Positions 8,650-17,403 of a stretch of 64,000 bases of DNA are shown here, in pieces. How positions within the stretch are numbered: the stretch's first letter is position 1; the number at the start of each line of letters is the position of its first letter. This DNA comes from a virus: positions 1-64,000 of the IMG/VR virus record IMGVR_UViG_3300027872_000004, one strand, 5' to 3'. The position numbers and the translations under genes are program-made. The notes beneath the pieces were generated by a model. The model saw only the letters and a list, made by a program, of their open reading frames with translations, ran no database searches and had not been told where the DNA came from.

Positions 8650-11600
8650 AACGGATTCACCTGTGTCATGTCATCGTAAGCGAAGTATCCCTTGGGAAGT
8701 TTATCAGCATGCAGGAAAGCACTGGCGCCAAAGTTTGCTGTCATCTGAACAGCATCGCCCGACAGCCCCATAGTGACACCCGGCCGCGTCGTGTCTGTTC
8801 CTACCGATCGATACGGGAAGCTCGGGTACGTTCCTGACTGCCCTGGATTGCCATTACCATTCAATCCAAGCTGGTCGGTCATCACACCGTTCTTCATGAA
8901 GGTCACGAACATGCCAACCATGTCGAGCATGACACTGATAACGTCTCCGGTCGTGTACGCAGGCTGGCTGACCAAATTGATCGTGAACGCAGTCCTGGTG
9001 ACGCCATCGGCGTGATACGAAGCGGATCCAGAAGTCTCTCCGACTCGGTTCACAGATTTGATATTGGTGATCAGGCCAAGACCGACAGAGACATCGTTCA
9101 GTAGGCCAGTTCCGATAGCGTCGATGGTGATTTCCCAATACCACCTGCCACGTTTTCGACCAAAACCACTGGCCAGAGCGGGAGCCGGGCCCGAGCCAAG
9201 CAATGTATCGGTCAAGATCAAACCGGTTGCATCAACAGTCAACGCGCTGCCATTGAGTGCGCTGCCGCTGACTGTCGGTGTTCTCTGAGAAAAACCAGAT
9301 CCAGCCACAGTGCCTTCCAACCACTTGGTCGCTGGAGGTAGCGCATACGAGTCGCGGTAACTGGTGAATCCAGAAGGAATAGTGAAGGCGAAGGCTGTCT
9401 CGCCCAGGTTGATCGACATGGCCCCTGCGGTGCCGGTAGTCTCAAACGACACATTGGGAATCCAGGCCATACCCGGATACATATTCGTCAACGAAACATC
9501 AGTTCCCTGGGAGACTCCGTTCTTGAATACTTCAAGCGTCTGACCGTCGATGTCCAGAGCCATACCCATTACATCGCCAGTCGTGAAAGTGGTCGTGATC
9601 CCGCTCAGGCCATGCAAGGCGCCGTTATTCTGAATTGCGAACGCAACCTGGTTGGCAAGACCCTGAGCGCCAATACCGACCTCCACCTGGCCAGTGAATG
9701 CAGAGGTGAAACCGATACGAGACTCGACACCGATCGTGGTGATGGTGACTTCCCAGAAAACTTTGCCAGTGTACCGGCCAATGCCATCGACCAGTGCGTT
9801 GCTCCAGGCGCCAACCGAAGTGGGCCCCTGAGATAAAGACACCAACGATGGCCATTCGGTAAAGACAAAGTTGCTATCTCCCTGGTTGGAATCGTAGTAG
9901 ATGTTCCAGCCATTCACGTTCTCATCGAAAACACCAGGCGTAAATCCTGATGGACCAACATCCCAGGGCAAGAAGCCGCCCTTGAAGATCTCGGTCCTGG
10001 CAAACACGGCCGAGAACTGAGACTCCAGAACTCTGAAGGTGATCTTGGCCGGTCTCGGCGTCTGGTTGTCCCAACTTTTGACGTAGGGCGAGAAGTAGCG
10101 ATTAAGATCAGGGCCGATGGCGACGTTGTTACCACCGCTACCTGCTCTGCCGAACATCAGGTCGCCGGCAAAGACGCCATCGATGTACAACCAGCAGTAG
10201 CCATTATCAAAATCCACCGCCATCGAGTACACGACCTCGGTTCCTGCGACTGGCTGTGAAGTAGGAAACCACGGATCAGACGGTGTGGTATTGATCGTTT
10301 GATCAGTATGCTGCCCATCACTTCGATAGCCCCATGACTGAATTTGTGACCCTGCATCCGCGCCACCAGACCGTACATCGACACCAGTAATCCCGACTGA
10401 TATCAATGGAGGTGTCACGCCTGCCGGCGAAGGATCACCAGCAACACCACCGGCCTCGATGACAATCTCGACGAAGTGCTTGCCGAGACGCTTTGGCTGA
10501 TCCAGCAACACGAAGTTCTCGTCGGTGCCTGTCTGTGCACCGTAGGCTCCTGGGAAATACGCTTCATACGGTGTCGCGAGCGGCGCTGTCATGGTCGGAT
10601 TGGCCGGCGATCCGCTGGAGAACTCAGGCCGATCGGTATCGACAGCTCTATCCAGGAACCGATTGACGCCGACCTGTCGTCTCACCGCGCCAGACACTCC
10701 TTTGAACGACAGCGCAAAGGAGAAATACCCGCGCCCAGCGGCTGGAACAGATAGCAGCTCACTGAAGGTGTTCTCCAGGTCGGTCAGTTGACTGCCCACC
10801 GATGGATCCAGGGTCCTGAGCTTCGCGTCCTGGGTCAAGACCTGGTTGATCACCTGCAATGATTTGTCAGGGCTCACCACCGGTATCGGTGAGTGAGTCA
10901 GCGTTGTTCCAGAGGTGGCAGTCCTGATCTCGAAGGTGTGACTGCCGGTGACGGTCGGCGTGAACCTGCACACCAGGACGCTGGCCTGAAGGATCGCGCT
11001 GTAGGACACGTCACTGAATCCCACACCCACTGTCGCCACTGGCCCACCGGCCACCAGGTTGGCGAAAAGAGTGAACCACTCACCGAATGCAGGATTGGTT
11101 CCATCATCAACTCGAACCAGCACCGACACTGGATTGACTCCGGTGACATCGCTGGTCCTTTTGACCGTCAGCGCGTAAACGTAGGGCACTCCGGCAGTCA
11201 GGTTCACGCTGAAGTCGAAACCATGCTCCTCGACGATGCCGCTCTCCCTGATGGCATCGGTAATCGAGCCGGTACTGTTCCAATCGTGCTGCAAGAACGA
11301 TGACGCAACAGCAGTAAAGAACGCTCCTGCGCCAGTCTCGGTCAGTGTCCGGAATGACATCAGGTTGTTGACCACAGGATCAGCACCCGTTGGCTGAAAC
11401 TGCACAACCACAGTGCCAAACCCGACATCGAGTATCTCTCTGCTGGCTTGCGCTGTCTGACGAGCATCAACGAAGGTCACTACGGTATCGCTCAACCAAC
11501 CCATGATGACGCCGCCATTCGGTATGCCACTGGTTGGCACTGGAGCTGGCATGAGGAAGCTGTGATCACTGCCAGCAACTCCGACCGCAGTGTAATTATC

Positions 11601-12275
11601 GATGAAATTGACGAACACGTTCTCGACCGGATCATCGGTGTTGGCATTCCTGAAGGTCCATATCCAGGCCCTGGTCAGGCCGGCTGGGTTCGAGAAGAAC
11701 CGGATCGTCTTGGTCGCGCCCAGGTCAGCAGCCGTGACCTTCTTCCACATGATCATGCCGCCCATGCTCATTGCAAGACGAGCAGCAGATTGAACATCGA
11801 GGACCCTGATGAAACCTGAACTGTTTGCCTTTGGTTGAATCGGTTGAGCGACATTCTCGGAGAAGACAAACAACACCGCCAGATCACCGGCAACTGTATC
11901 GGTGCCTGGTATATCGACATCAATGATGACTGGATCATCTACCGAGACAACCGGCCCTGATTCGACAAATTCCATCCCGATCTCGATCGAAAATTCCGGC
12001 ATGCCCAGTTCGTAACCGGTATGCATCGCATGCTGCGTTCCCAGTCTTACGGTGGCACCGGATAGATCTCGCTCGGGTGATGGACGATACAGCGCAGTCG
12101 GATCCTTCAGTGAGGGCAGAGACTCCTGCGGATGCTTGGGCTCATACCATTCGGGATCGACGATCAGATTCGGATAGTAGCCATCCGCAATCATGTGCTT
12201 CAGCAGCATCTTCCGACCGGATCTCGCACACTCTCCGAGCGCCCACTTCCCTTTGGCATATGCTTGCTGAGCCAC
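8646..12275 (-). CDS. Large virion protein with three SPRY/concanavalin-like domains
   Basis: 1209 residues. Residues ~1-50 resemble a widespread phage head/neck module: 'ALGECARSGRK', then a helix, then 'DPEWYEPKHPQ'; the usual CxxC zinc pattern is degenerate here. Residues ~80-500 are beta-rich. Three SPRY-like jelly-roll domains follow at about 571-751, 771-978 and 985-1209. Each has a 'G(K/R)-x-(F/Y)WE(V/I)-I' strand and a late 'G(D/T)-V-x-x-(V/M)-x-(L/V)D-x-x-x-x-x-(L/F)-x-KNG' hairpin. SPRY and laminin-G-like folds bind protein or glycan ligands, so surface attachment is a reasonable inference. It lies between the gp4-like and SU10-like adaptor genes. Confidence 0.7.
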   Translation of the reverse strand: MAQQAYAKGKWALGECARSGRKMLLKHMIADGYYPNLIVDPEWYEPKHPQESLPSLKDPTALYRPSPERDLSGATVRLGTQHAMHTGYELGMPEFSIEIGMEFVESGPVVSVDDPVIIDVDIPGTDTVAGDLAVLFVFSENVAQPIQPKANSSGFIRVLDVQSAARLAMSMGGMIMWKKVTAADLGATKTIRFFSNPAGLTRAWIWTFRNANTDDPVENVFVNFIDNYTAVGVAGSDHSFLMPAPVPTSGIPNGGVIMGWLSDTVVTFVDARQTAQASREILDVGFGTVVVQFQPTGADPVVNNLMSFRTLTETGAGAFFTAVASSFLQHDWNSTGSITDAIRESGIVEEHGFDFSVNLTAGVPYVYALTVKRTSDVTGVNPVSVLVRVDDGTNPAFGEWFTLFANLVAGGPVATVGVGFSDVSYSAILQASVLVCRFTPTVTGSHTFEIRTATSGTTLTHSPIPVVSPDKSLQVINQVLTQDAKLRTLDPSVGSQLTDLENTFSELLSVPAAGRGYFSFALSFKGVSGAVRRQVGVNRFLDRAVDTDRPEFSSGSPANPTMTAPLATPYEAYFPGAYGAQTGTDENFVLLDQPKRLGKHFVEIVIEAGGVAGDPSPAGVTPPLISVGITGVDVRSGGADAGSQIQSWGYRSDGQHTDQTINTTPSDPWFPTSQPVAGTEVVYSMAVDFDNGYCWLYIDGVFAGDLMFGRAGSGGNNVAIGPDLNRYFSPYVKSWDNQTPRPAKITFRVLESQFSAVFARTEIFKGGFLPWDVGPSGFTPGVFDENVNGWNIYYDSNQGDSNFVFTEWPSLVSLSQGPTSVGAWSNALVDGIGRYTGKVFWEVTITTIGVESRIGFTSAFTGQVEVGIGAQGLANQVAFAIQNNGALHGLSGITTTFTTGDVMGMALDIDGQTLEVFKNGVSQGTDVSLTNMYPGMAWIPNVSFETTGTAGAMSINLGETAFAFTIPSGFTSYRDSYALPPATKWLEGTVAGSGFSQRTPTVSGSALNGSALTVDATGLILTDTLLGSGPAPALASGFGRKRGRWYWEITIDAIGTGLLNDVSVGLGLITNIKSVNRVGETSGSASYHADGVTRTAFTINLVSQPAYTTGDVISVMLDMVGMFVTFMKNGVMTDQLGLNGNGNPGQSGTYPSFPYRSVGTDTTRPGVTMGLSGDAVQMTANFGASAFLHADKLPKGYFAYDDMTQVNPL

Positions 12276-12277
12276 TG

Positions 12278-12592
12278 CTATCTACCCTGCGGATACCGCG
12301 TTGGGCGCCTGGCCCTACGCAATGTCGGAGCGGTAACAGGATTCGTACCGATGTTACCGCCAACCTGCGGCGTATTCGGTGGCAATGACAATCCACTGCT
12401 CGCTATGGCACCAGGTTGAGCCCCGGTATTCAACACCGGAGTCGGTTTGGTCATCGCGGTCAAACCGCCACTGATGCCTCCTCTGCCTGCCGGCGAGGAC
12501 TTGCCTTGGGATGCGGTCACCTTCGGTGTGAATACTCGATTCAACGTGCCAGAAGGCTTCCCGCGCTCCGATAAACTAGATCTGCTTGCCAC
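12278..12592 (-). CDS. Small basic, low-complexity structural-region protein
   Basis: 104 residues, rich in Gly, Pro, Ser and Arg, predicted to be largely disordered, ending in a basic 'TLRRARRPTRYPQGR' tail. It overlaps the stop of the gp4-like gene by one base and is followed two bases later by the SPRY gene. It may be an internal or accessory virion peptide. Function unknown. Confidence 0.5.
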   Translation of the reverse strand: MASRSSLSERGKPSGTLNRVFTPKVTASQGKSSPAGRGGISGGLTAMTKPTPVLNTGAQPGAIASSGLSLPPNTPQVGGNIGTNPVTAPTLRRARRPTRYPQGR

Positions 12593-13290
12593 TATCGTCT
12601 CCCGTAGAACCGATCGTAGTTGACCGATATAACCATTGGTGCGCTCTCGTGGTCCTCGTCGTCGGCTTCCTTGAACAGCACTTCGGATTCTGTCACCAGA
12701 TCAGAGAATCGCTCTGGCTTGTACTTCTGAGCCAGCTTCGCTGCCAGGGCAGACACGAACGCCTCCTGGAATCTGAAGGGGATGTCGAGCGTGTTTTGCG
12801 CGTTACCTGGATCCTGGATCTGCTTGTAGACGTTGACGATGATCCGGTCAGTGGTGTTCTCACCGCTGAGCCAGTAGAACATCTGCACAGCCAGGGTATC
12901 GGCAGGAGTGTCTCGACGACGATCGATGAAGTATCGATCCGGCCGACCGTTCAAGTTCTTGTCATGGATGATCAGGTAGTCCGACCTGGAGATCGGATAC
13001 ATCTCCGTGTCCACACCATTACGACGCAGCACCACGGTCTGAACATCGATCGTGCCTACCGGTAGATTAAAGAAGTTCTCATCGATAGCAGTTGGGTGAT
13101 CGACCTGTTCAAAGGTCCACTGACGATGGCCCTTGTTGGACCACCTCGACAGGATGAAACCGACCGAACGACGAATCGAGATGAGATGCTGAGACACGAT
13201 CTCTTGAAGATCGAGCCCAGACCTCTCAACTGCCTCGTCAGCATAAGCGGCCAGGTTCGGGTCCGAGATATACGTTCCCGTTGTGGCCAT
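12592..13290 (-). CDS. Tail accessory/adaptor protein, P22 gp4-like
   Basis: 232 residues. The N-terminal block 'AYADEAVERSGLDLQEI' with 'HLISIRRSVGFILSRWSNKG' is characteristic of the P22 gp4-type protein that docks under the portal and plugs packaged DNA in short-tailed phages. The middle has a beta-domain with 'YPISRSDY'; the end is helical. Length is near the family norm for this variant. It lies downstream of capsid genes on the same strand, as expected. Confidence 0.7.
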   Translation of the reverse strand: MATTGTYISDPNLAAYADEAVERSGLDLQEIVSQHLISIRRSVGFILSRWSNKGHRQWTFEQVDHPTAIDENFFNLPVGTIDVQTVVLRRNGVDTEMYPISRSDYLIIHDKNLNGRPDRYFIDRRRDTPADTLAVQMFYWLSGENTTDRIIVNVYKQIQDPGNAQNTLDIPFRFQEAFVSALAAKLAQKYKPERFSDLVTESEVLFKEADDEDHESAPMVISVNYDRFYGRR

Positions 13291-13292
13291 GC

Positions 13293-14438
13293 TTATCTCC
13301 CATAAATGCCCTGGAGGACTTGCAAGCGCAGCAGCTCGCCTGCGCCTATAGCCTCCTGGGACAATGCTCTGACAGCCGTTACCGGTCTTGGCAATTGACC
13401 CTGAAGCGCCGTATCCGTTATCACGGTGGCAGCGCCCAGAACCTCGTTGGTGATGTCATCAATACTGACAATCGGATTCACGATATCGAACACAGAGCCA
13501 TGGTGGCCTCCGCGAATTGGGTCTCTGTTGTTGAATCCCAATTGATCGATGGTAGATTGCAGCAACGCACCAGTCACCACCGTTCCGATAACTTGCAACC
13601 TGATCGTCGCGTTGAAGTCCGGAACGATGTAATTCAAAGGCACCCAGGGAGTAGGGACAGCATCTACCGTGCCAGCGGTGACATCACCGCCCAGGTTGTT
13701 CTCTGGCGTGATCGAGTAGATCTTCGAGAACACACCAGCACTTTCAGCGGTGGTCGCGCCACCAGTGATTGATTCGTAGATCTCGTTACCCTTGTGGCCG
13801 GCACCATGAATCACAAACCGGTTTCCGGTAGCAGCTCCAGCAACGAATGCCTGGGTGCCTACCGGAACAGCCGTGACGGTACCAGCCTGGATCTCGGCCC
13901 GGATATAGAAAAACGGGCCCTGCCCGTTGATGGTGAGTGTCGCCCAATCCGTTGGAATGCCGAACGATACCGTGTTGGTTCCACCGGTCTTGAAGTTCGT
14001 GGTCCCATCTGCAAGTGCGCCAAGTGGGCCCCAGACACTTCCGTTCCAGTACTCCCAGATCACCGTGTAGGTACCAGTGCCTACCGTGCCGACATTGACA
14101 TCGATGCTGGGAAACCGTGCATCAGAACCAAAGTTGTAACGATCGACGCCGGCTACCGGAACGGCCGGGAATAGCGTCATATCGTTGGCTGCTGCACTGT
14201 TGGCCTCAGCAGTCTCGTCAACGAAGGCACCGCCATCTTCCGCGACTGCCGCGCTGAGATTACCGGCCACGAATGTCAGGAGGACAGTTCGAGGAACATC
14301 CTGCAAAAACGGATCATTGACATCACCTGCAACGCCGACCAGGGCCAACGACTGGTTGGCTACTGCCTGTTGTGCGACCGCAATAGCGACCGCATCAGCA
14401 GCCCCGTAGGGCCCCAGCTCGTAAAGGATTGGTCTCAT
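13293..14438 (-). CDS. Structural protein with EYWNGS beta-sandwich domain
   Basis: 381 residues. An N-terminal helix (residues ~10-40, Ala-rich) is followed by beta-rich sequence. Around residues 125-180 it carries 'TYTVIWEYWNGSVWGPLGAL', then 'FKTGGTNTVSFGIPTDWATL' and 'FYIRAEIQAGT'. The same order of motifs occurs in the fibre-like protein at 1-1821. No enzymatic residues stand out. It is encoded between the capsid-region protein and the gp4-like adaptor, so a neck or tail-spike base role is possible. Confidence 0.65.
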   Translation of the reverse strand: MRPILYELGPYGAADAVAIAVAQQAVANQSLALVGVAGDVNDPFLQDVPRTVLLTFVAGNLSAAVAEDGGAFVDETAEANSAAANDMTLFPAVPVAGVDRYNFGSDARFPSIDVNVGTVGTGTYTVIWEYWNGSVWGPLGALADGTTNFKTGGTNTVSFGIPTDWATLTINGQGPFFYIRAEIQAGTVTAVPVGTQAFVAGAATGNRFVIHGAGHKGNEIYESITGGATTAESAGVFSKIYSITPENNLGGDVTAGTVDAVPTPWVPLNYIVPDFNATIRLQVIGTVVTGALLQSTIDQLGFNNRDPIRGGHHGSVFDIVNPIVSIDDITNEVLGAATVITDTALQGQLPRPVTAVRALSQEAIGAGELLRLQVLQGIYGR

Positions 14439-14466
14439 ATCAAACCCTCCTTCGGGTCACCTACGA

Positions 14467-15153
14467 TTAGGCTCTGGCCGAATTGCCATAAGCATCCGAT
14501 GTCATGTCGCCAACGTAAACCAGAACGATGTCTTCAACACCGTCGAGAGCGACAGCAGGATCGTAGGTTCCTCGACGATCACCAGTGGTGTTCGTTACGG
14601 GGAGAGTCTGATCGGCCACAACCAGGGTTCCGGCATCGGCCGCACCCGTTGAACCGACAAGCAGGTGCAGTCTGTCGAAAAGATTCAGCAACCGCACGTC
14701 GAGCCCCAGCACATCGGTCGTGCCGATGGTCAAGTTGCCCGCTGTCACGATGTCGATCGTGATGGTCAAAACCGTCTTGAACGCTTTCAGGCCATTTACA
14801 GCCGTTACGCCGTTCAGTGCGATGTCTTCGGTGATCGCCTGGCCGGCAATGTCAGTACCGGTGAAGGTCACCGTCTGCGTGGTGTCGCCCGCACTTGAGC
14901 TATCGATTACCAGGCCGCGAGCAACGTCGAGAATAGCGGTGCCACCGGAAGCCAGGACACCATCCATGGCAACATCGCCAAGGGCGGCAGCAGTCGCAAT
15001 GACCAAGCCGTTCGGGTCACCGATGATCGCGTTTGCGATAATCAGCCGGTGAAGGAGTTGAACTGAAACGCCGCGCTTTGCATTGTTCAATGCGAACGCT
15101 ACGCCAGCTCCAGAAAAGGTTTCATCTGCATGGGAAATTGTATGTCTGCTCAT
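14467..15153 (-). CDS. Structural protein following capsid, unknown
   Basis: 228 residues, Ala/Thr/Val-rich and strongly beta-like, with repeats of the type 'TVTFTGTDIAGQAITEDIALNG' split into short strands. It is the first gene after the capsid terminator and its ATG 15153 lies 54 bases beyond the hairpin. It may decorate the capsid or form part of the tail. No specific family was recognised. Confidence 0.6.
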   Translation of the reverse strand: MSRHTISHADETFSGAGVAFALNNAKRGVSVQLLHRLIIANAIIGDPNGLVIATAAALGDVAMDGVLASGGTAILDVARGLVIDSSSAGDTTQTVTFTGTDIAGQAITEDIALNGVTAVNGLKAFKTVLTITIDIVTAGNLTIGTTDVLGLDVRLLNLFDRLHLLVGSTGAADAGTLVVADQTLPVTNTTGDRRGTYDPAVALDGVEDIVLVYVGDMTSDAYGNSARA

Positions 15154-15206
15154 TTAACAGCCCTCCAGGGCAGAGGCTTCCATGCCTCGTTAATTTAGCG
15201 GAAAGA

Positions 15207-15230
15207 ACTCCCCGGATAATTCCGGGGAGT
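15207..15230 (-). terminator. Hairpin terminator after capsid gene
   Basis: A perfect 10-bp stem (ACTCCCCGGA with its complement) closed by a 4-base loop TAAT. Read leftward it is followed by TTCTTTCC, a weak U-rich tract. It sits 33 bases beyond the stop of the capsid candidate and probably gives partial termination, raising capsid transcript over the downstream tail genes. Confidence 0.75.
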
Positions 15231-15262
15231 CCTCACGTCCTCAGTCGAGATGACGTGCTGTC

Positions 15263-16174
15263 TTACGCGCCGCCAGGTGTGCCGAAAGCACCGCGCCAGT
15301 CGGACCAGCCGAAGCTGTACCGCTCGCGAGCTTTGTAACGAAGATTCCCGGTCTCGAAGTCGCCTTCGATACCACGAGAGATCTTCTTACGCAGCATGTG
15401 CTTCATGCCATCTGGGCAGTCAGTCTTGAGTGTCCACTGATCCGGATCAGTCAGACGATGATTCACACAGAATCCATCGCCAACCGTGCCGAGCGTGTAG
15501 ATAGCGTTGATGTCGTTATCGCCAGTGTTCGTGCGATACGGCGACATCAAGATCCGCGTTCCTACGAACTGAAGCTCCGTTGGGAGAACCAGTTTCGTGA
15601 TCTGCGCTGCAATCGGGATGCCTCGATCGTCATCGAACTCGGAGATATCAACCGCCGCCTGCTCAAGTGACGCCTCCGCGAGATCGGCAGGTGTGGCCAG
15701 TACGTTCGACTGAACACCACCGCCAAATTGCGGATGGGCTGCTGAGAATAACGGAACACCGTCGCCGCCTTTGAACAAGGCGTCATGTCCGTTGTTGAGA
15801 ATGTTCGCGCCTTTGACTTCCTTGGTGTGCTGGTGCGACCGCGCCAGAGCGCGAGCGTACTTGTTACCAAGCGAGCCGTAGAGTCCATCTTCCTCGGCTT
15901 CCTCAGTGATGGCGAACGCCAGAGCGATCGTCTCATGAGTGTACCGGGCAACGTAACTCTCTGCCCCGCTGTCGTAGGCAATGCCTTCGCCTTCCGGCTT
16001 GACTGGTGCACCATCGAACCCAGCCAGCAACACGTCTTCCTCGAATGCTTTCATCGATCGCTCGATGTCGAAGATTTCGCGCCACTCCTCTGGATATCGC
16101 TTGTACTCCATTCCGAATACGGCGTTCAGCCCTTCTTGGAGCTGCTTGCGAAAGTCGGATCGATTCATAGCCAT
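15263..16174 (-). CDS. Major capsid protein (HK97-fold candidate)
   Basis: 303 residues. Features fitting a phage coat protein are a long N-terminal helix, a loop with 'AFEEDVLLAGFDGAP', 'ETIALAFAITEEAEEDG', and the block 'GVPLFSAAHPQFGGGVQSN'. The last is a recurring pattern of Mu gpT-like and related HK97-fold capsid proteins. It follows a scaffold-like gene and is the only structural gene with its own strong hairpin, consistent with high expression. Length is at the shorter end for coat proteins. I consider this the best capsid candidate in the window. Confidence 0.75.
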   Translation of the reverse strand: MAMNRSDFRKQLQEGLNAVFGMEYKRYPEEWREIFDIERSMKAFEEDVLLAGFDGAPVKPEGEGIAYDSGAESYVARYTHETIALAFAITEEAEEDGLYGSLGNKYARALARSHQHTKEVKGANILNNGHDALFKGGDGVPLFSAAHPQFGGGVQSNVLATPADLAEASLEQAAVDISEFDDDRGIPIAAQITKLVLPTELQFVGTRILMSPYRTNTGDNDINAIYTLGTVGDGFCVNHRLTDPDQWTLKTDCPDGMKHMLRKKISRGIEGDFETGNLRYKARERYSFGWSDWRGAFGTPGGA

Positions 16175-16177
16175 GAT

Positions 16178-16768
16178 TCAAACTCCCGCTGAGGCTAGTT
16201 GGCCGTAGCTGTGGTTATTGATCATGACGCGAGCCTTCGCGAACTGACCATAGCTATTATCGAGCTGCCGAGCGAGACCAAGGATACGAAGCTGCTTGGA
16301 GGCAGTCGCGAGAGTCGTTTGATCTAACTGGAAGGCCGATCGGCCTGTGAATGCGTTCCCCGCACCAGCAACAAAATTGGCCATGTTGCCAACATTCGCT
16401 ACTACCAAGCCGGCTACTGCGCTGACTTGTATGACGAACTCCTGTCCTGGATCGTCATATACGAGGGCTTCAGGATCCTCACCTGTCTGGATCCCTTCTG
16501 CTACGGTGCCGCTCGGCCACCTGGGCCTGAACTGAACTTCCCCGTTAGCATCAACGTATCGAACACCAGCGAAAACCCCGGTTATGAGGTTTGCATCGCC
16601 GGCCGTTGCGATAGTGATACGGCGCCCTGTGCCAATCAGGACAACCGGATCACCTGCAAAGAGATCTTGAGCGAGACCGCTCGCTATCTCATATGCACCG
16701 AATCTGTGGGGAGTTCCGCCTGCACCGTGTCGGGAGGCCAATAGGCCAGCCGGTCGGTCTACGTTCAT
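16178..16768 (-). CDS. Capsid-associated (decoration-like) protein
   Basis: 196 residues starting MNVDRPAGLLASRHGAGG. The pattern 'RP-GL-x-x-RH', then 'AGDPVVLIGTGRRITIATAGD' and 'ITGVFAGVRYVDANGE' is typical of a small beta-barrel protein found just before the coat gene in many podophages. It lies 3 bases upstream of the coat protein start. A capsid-decorating role is inferred from this pattern and position. Confidence 0.65.
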   Translation of the reverse strand: MNVDRPAGLLASRHGAGGTPHRFGAYEIASGLAQDLFAGDPVVLIGTGRRITIATAGDANLITGVFAGVRYVDANGEVQFRPRWPSGTVAEGIQTGEDPEALVYDDPGQEFVIQVSAVAGLVVANVGNMANFVAGAGNAFTGRSAFQLDQTTLATASKQLRILGLARQLDNSYGQFAKARVMINNHSYGQLASAGV

Positions 16769-16779
16769 TCGGATACCTC

Positions 16780-17403
16780 CTAATCATCATCAGCGACCTC
16801 CACTTGTCTTGGTGGTGTCGCTGAAACCTGAGTGCGCCTCGTCTGCTGTATCGGGCCGAAACCTTCAGCATCAGTACGTGACACGTTACGTAGTTGTCGC
16901 TCGATGGCTTGGTTTTGCCTCTGCTTCTTCGCGCCGTAATACTCTTTGCGTTGCAGGTGCAAATCCTCGCGCATCTCGCACAGGATTAAATCCTCTACGC
17001 CGATGACATCTCCAAACTGGTCGATATTGATGGTCGGCAGTGAACGGTCGGTCACGCTTGATGCCTTAACCGGCCTCCATCCTTCTCGAAGTTTATTTCT
17101 CAGATTGGACGTATCCCTCACGGCTCCCAGACGTATCCGAATGAACCGGTTTACATAGCCTGCCCTGGCCGGTGGCGCGTCCAAATCGCTATGTCTGCGC
17201 CACTCCGTTATTTCGTTATCACCCTCCGTGTCGTATAAGTCATCCGTTTCCCGATCTGTGTTCTCCTGTTGAACCTTTTCATCTCCGTGCACCAACTGCT
17301 CGGGCGCGTTTTTAGCAGATCCCTTGCCGGCTTTCTTCCCCTGGCTGCTCTCGACTCGACGCCTCTCGACGTTATCTCTGGCAGCTTGCCTGGAATCGTT
17401 CAT
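16780..17403 (-). CDS. Capsid-operon protein, unknown
   Basis: 207 residues. The first ~70 are highly charged and probably disordered; a folded core follows, with 'DAPPARAGYVNRFIRIRLG' and 'REGWRPVKAS' blocks, then a basic helix 'ERQLRNVSRTDAEG'. The 'PP-ARxGY-x-RFIR...GW-PV' pattern recurs in proteins encoded next to podophage scaffolds. The ATG overlaps the scaffold stop by one base. An assembly role is plausible but unproven. Confidence 0.6.
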   Translation of the reverse strand: MNDSRQAARDNVERRRVESSQGKKAGKGSAKNAPEQLVHGDEKVQQENTDRETDDLYDTEGDNEITEWRRHSDLDAPPARAGYVNRFIRIRLGAVRDTSNLRNKLREGWRPVKASSVTDRSLPTINIDQFGDVIGVEDLILCEMREDLHLQRKEYYGAKKQRQNQAIERQLRNVSRTDAEGFGPIQQTRRTQVSATPPRQVEVADDD

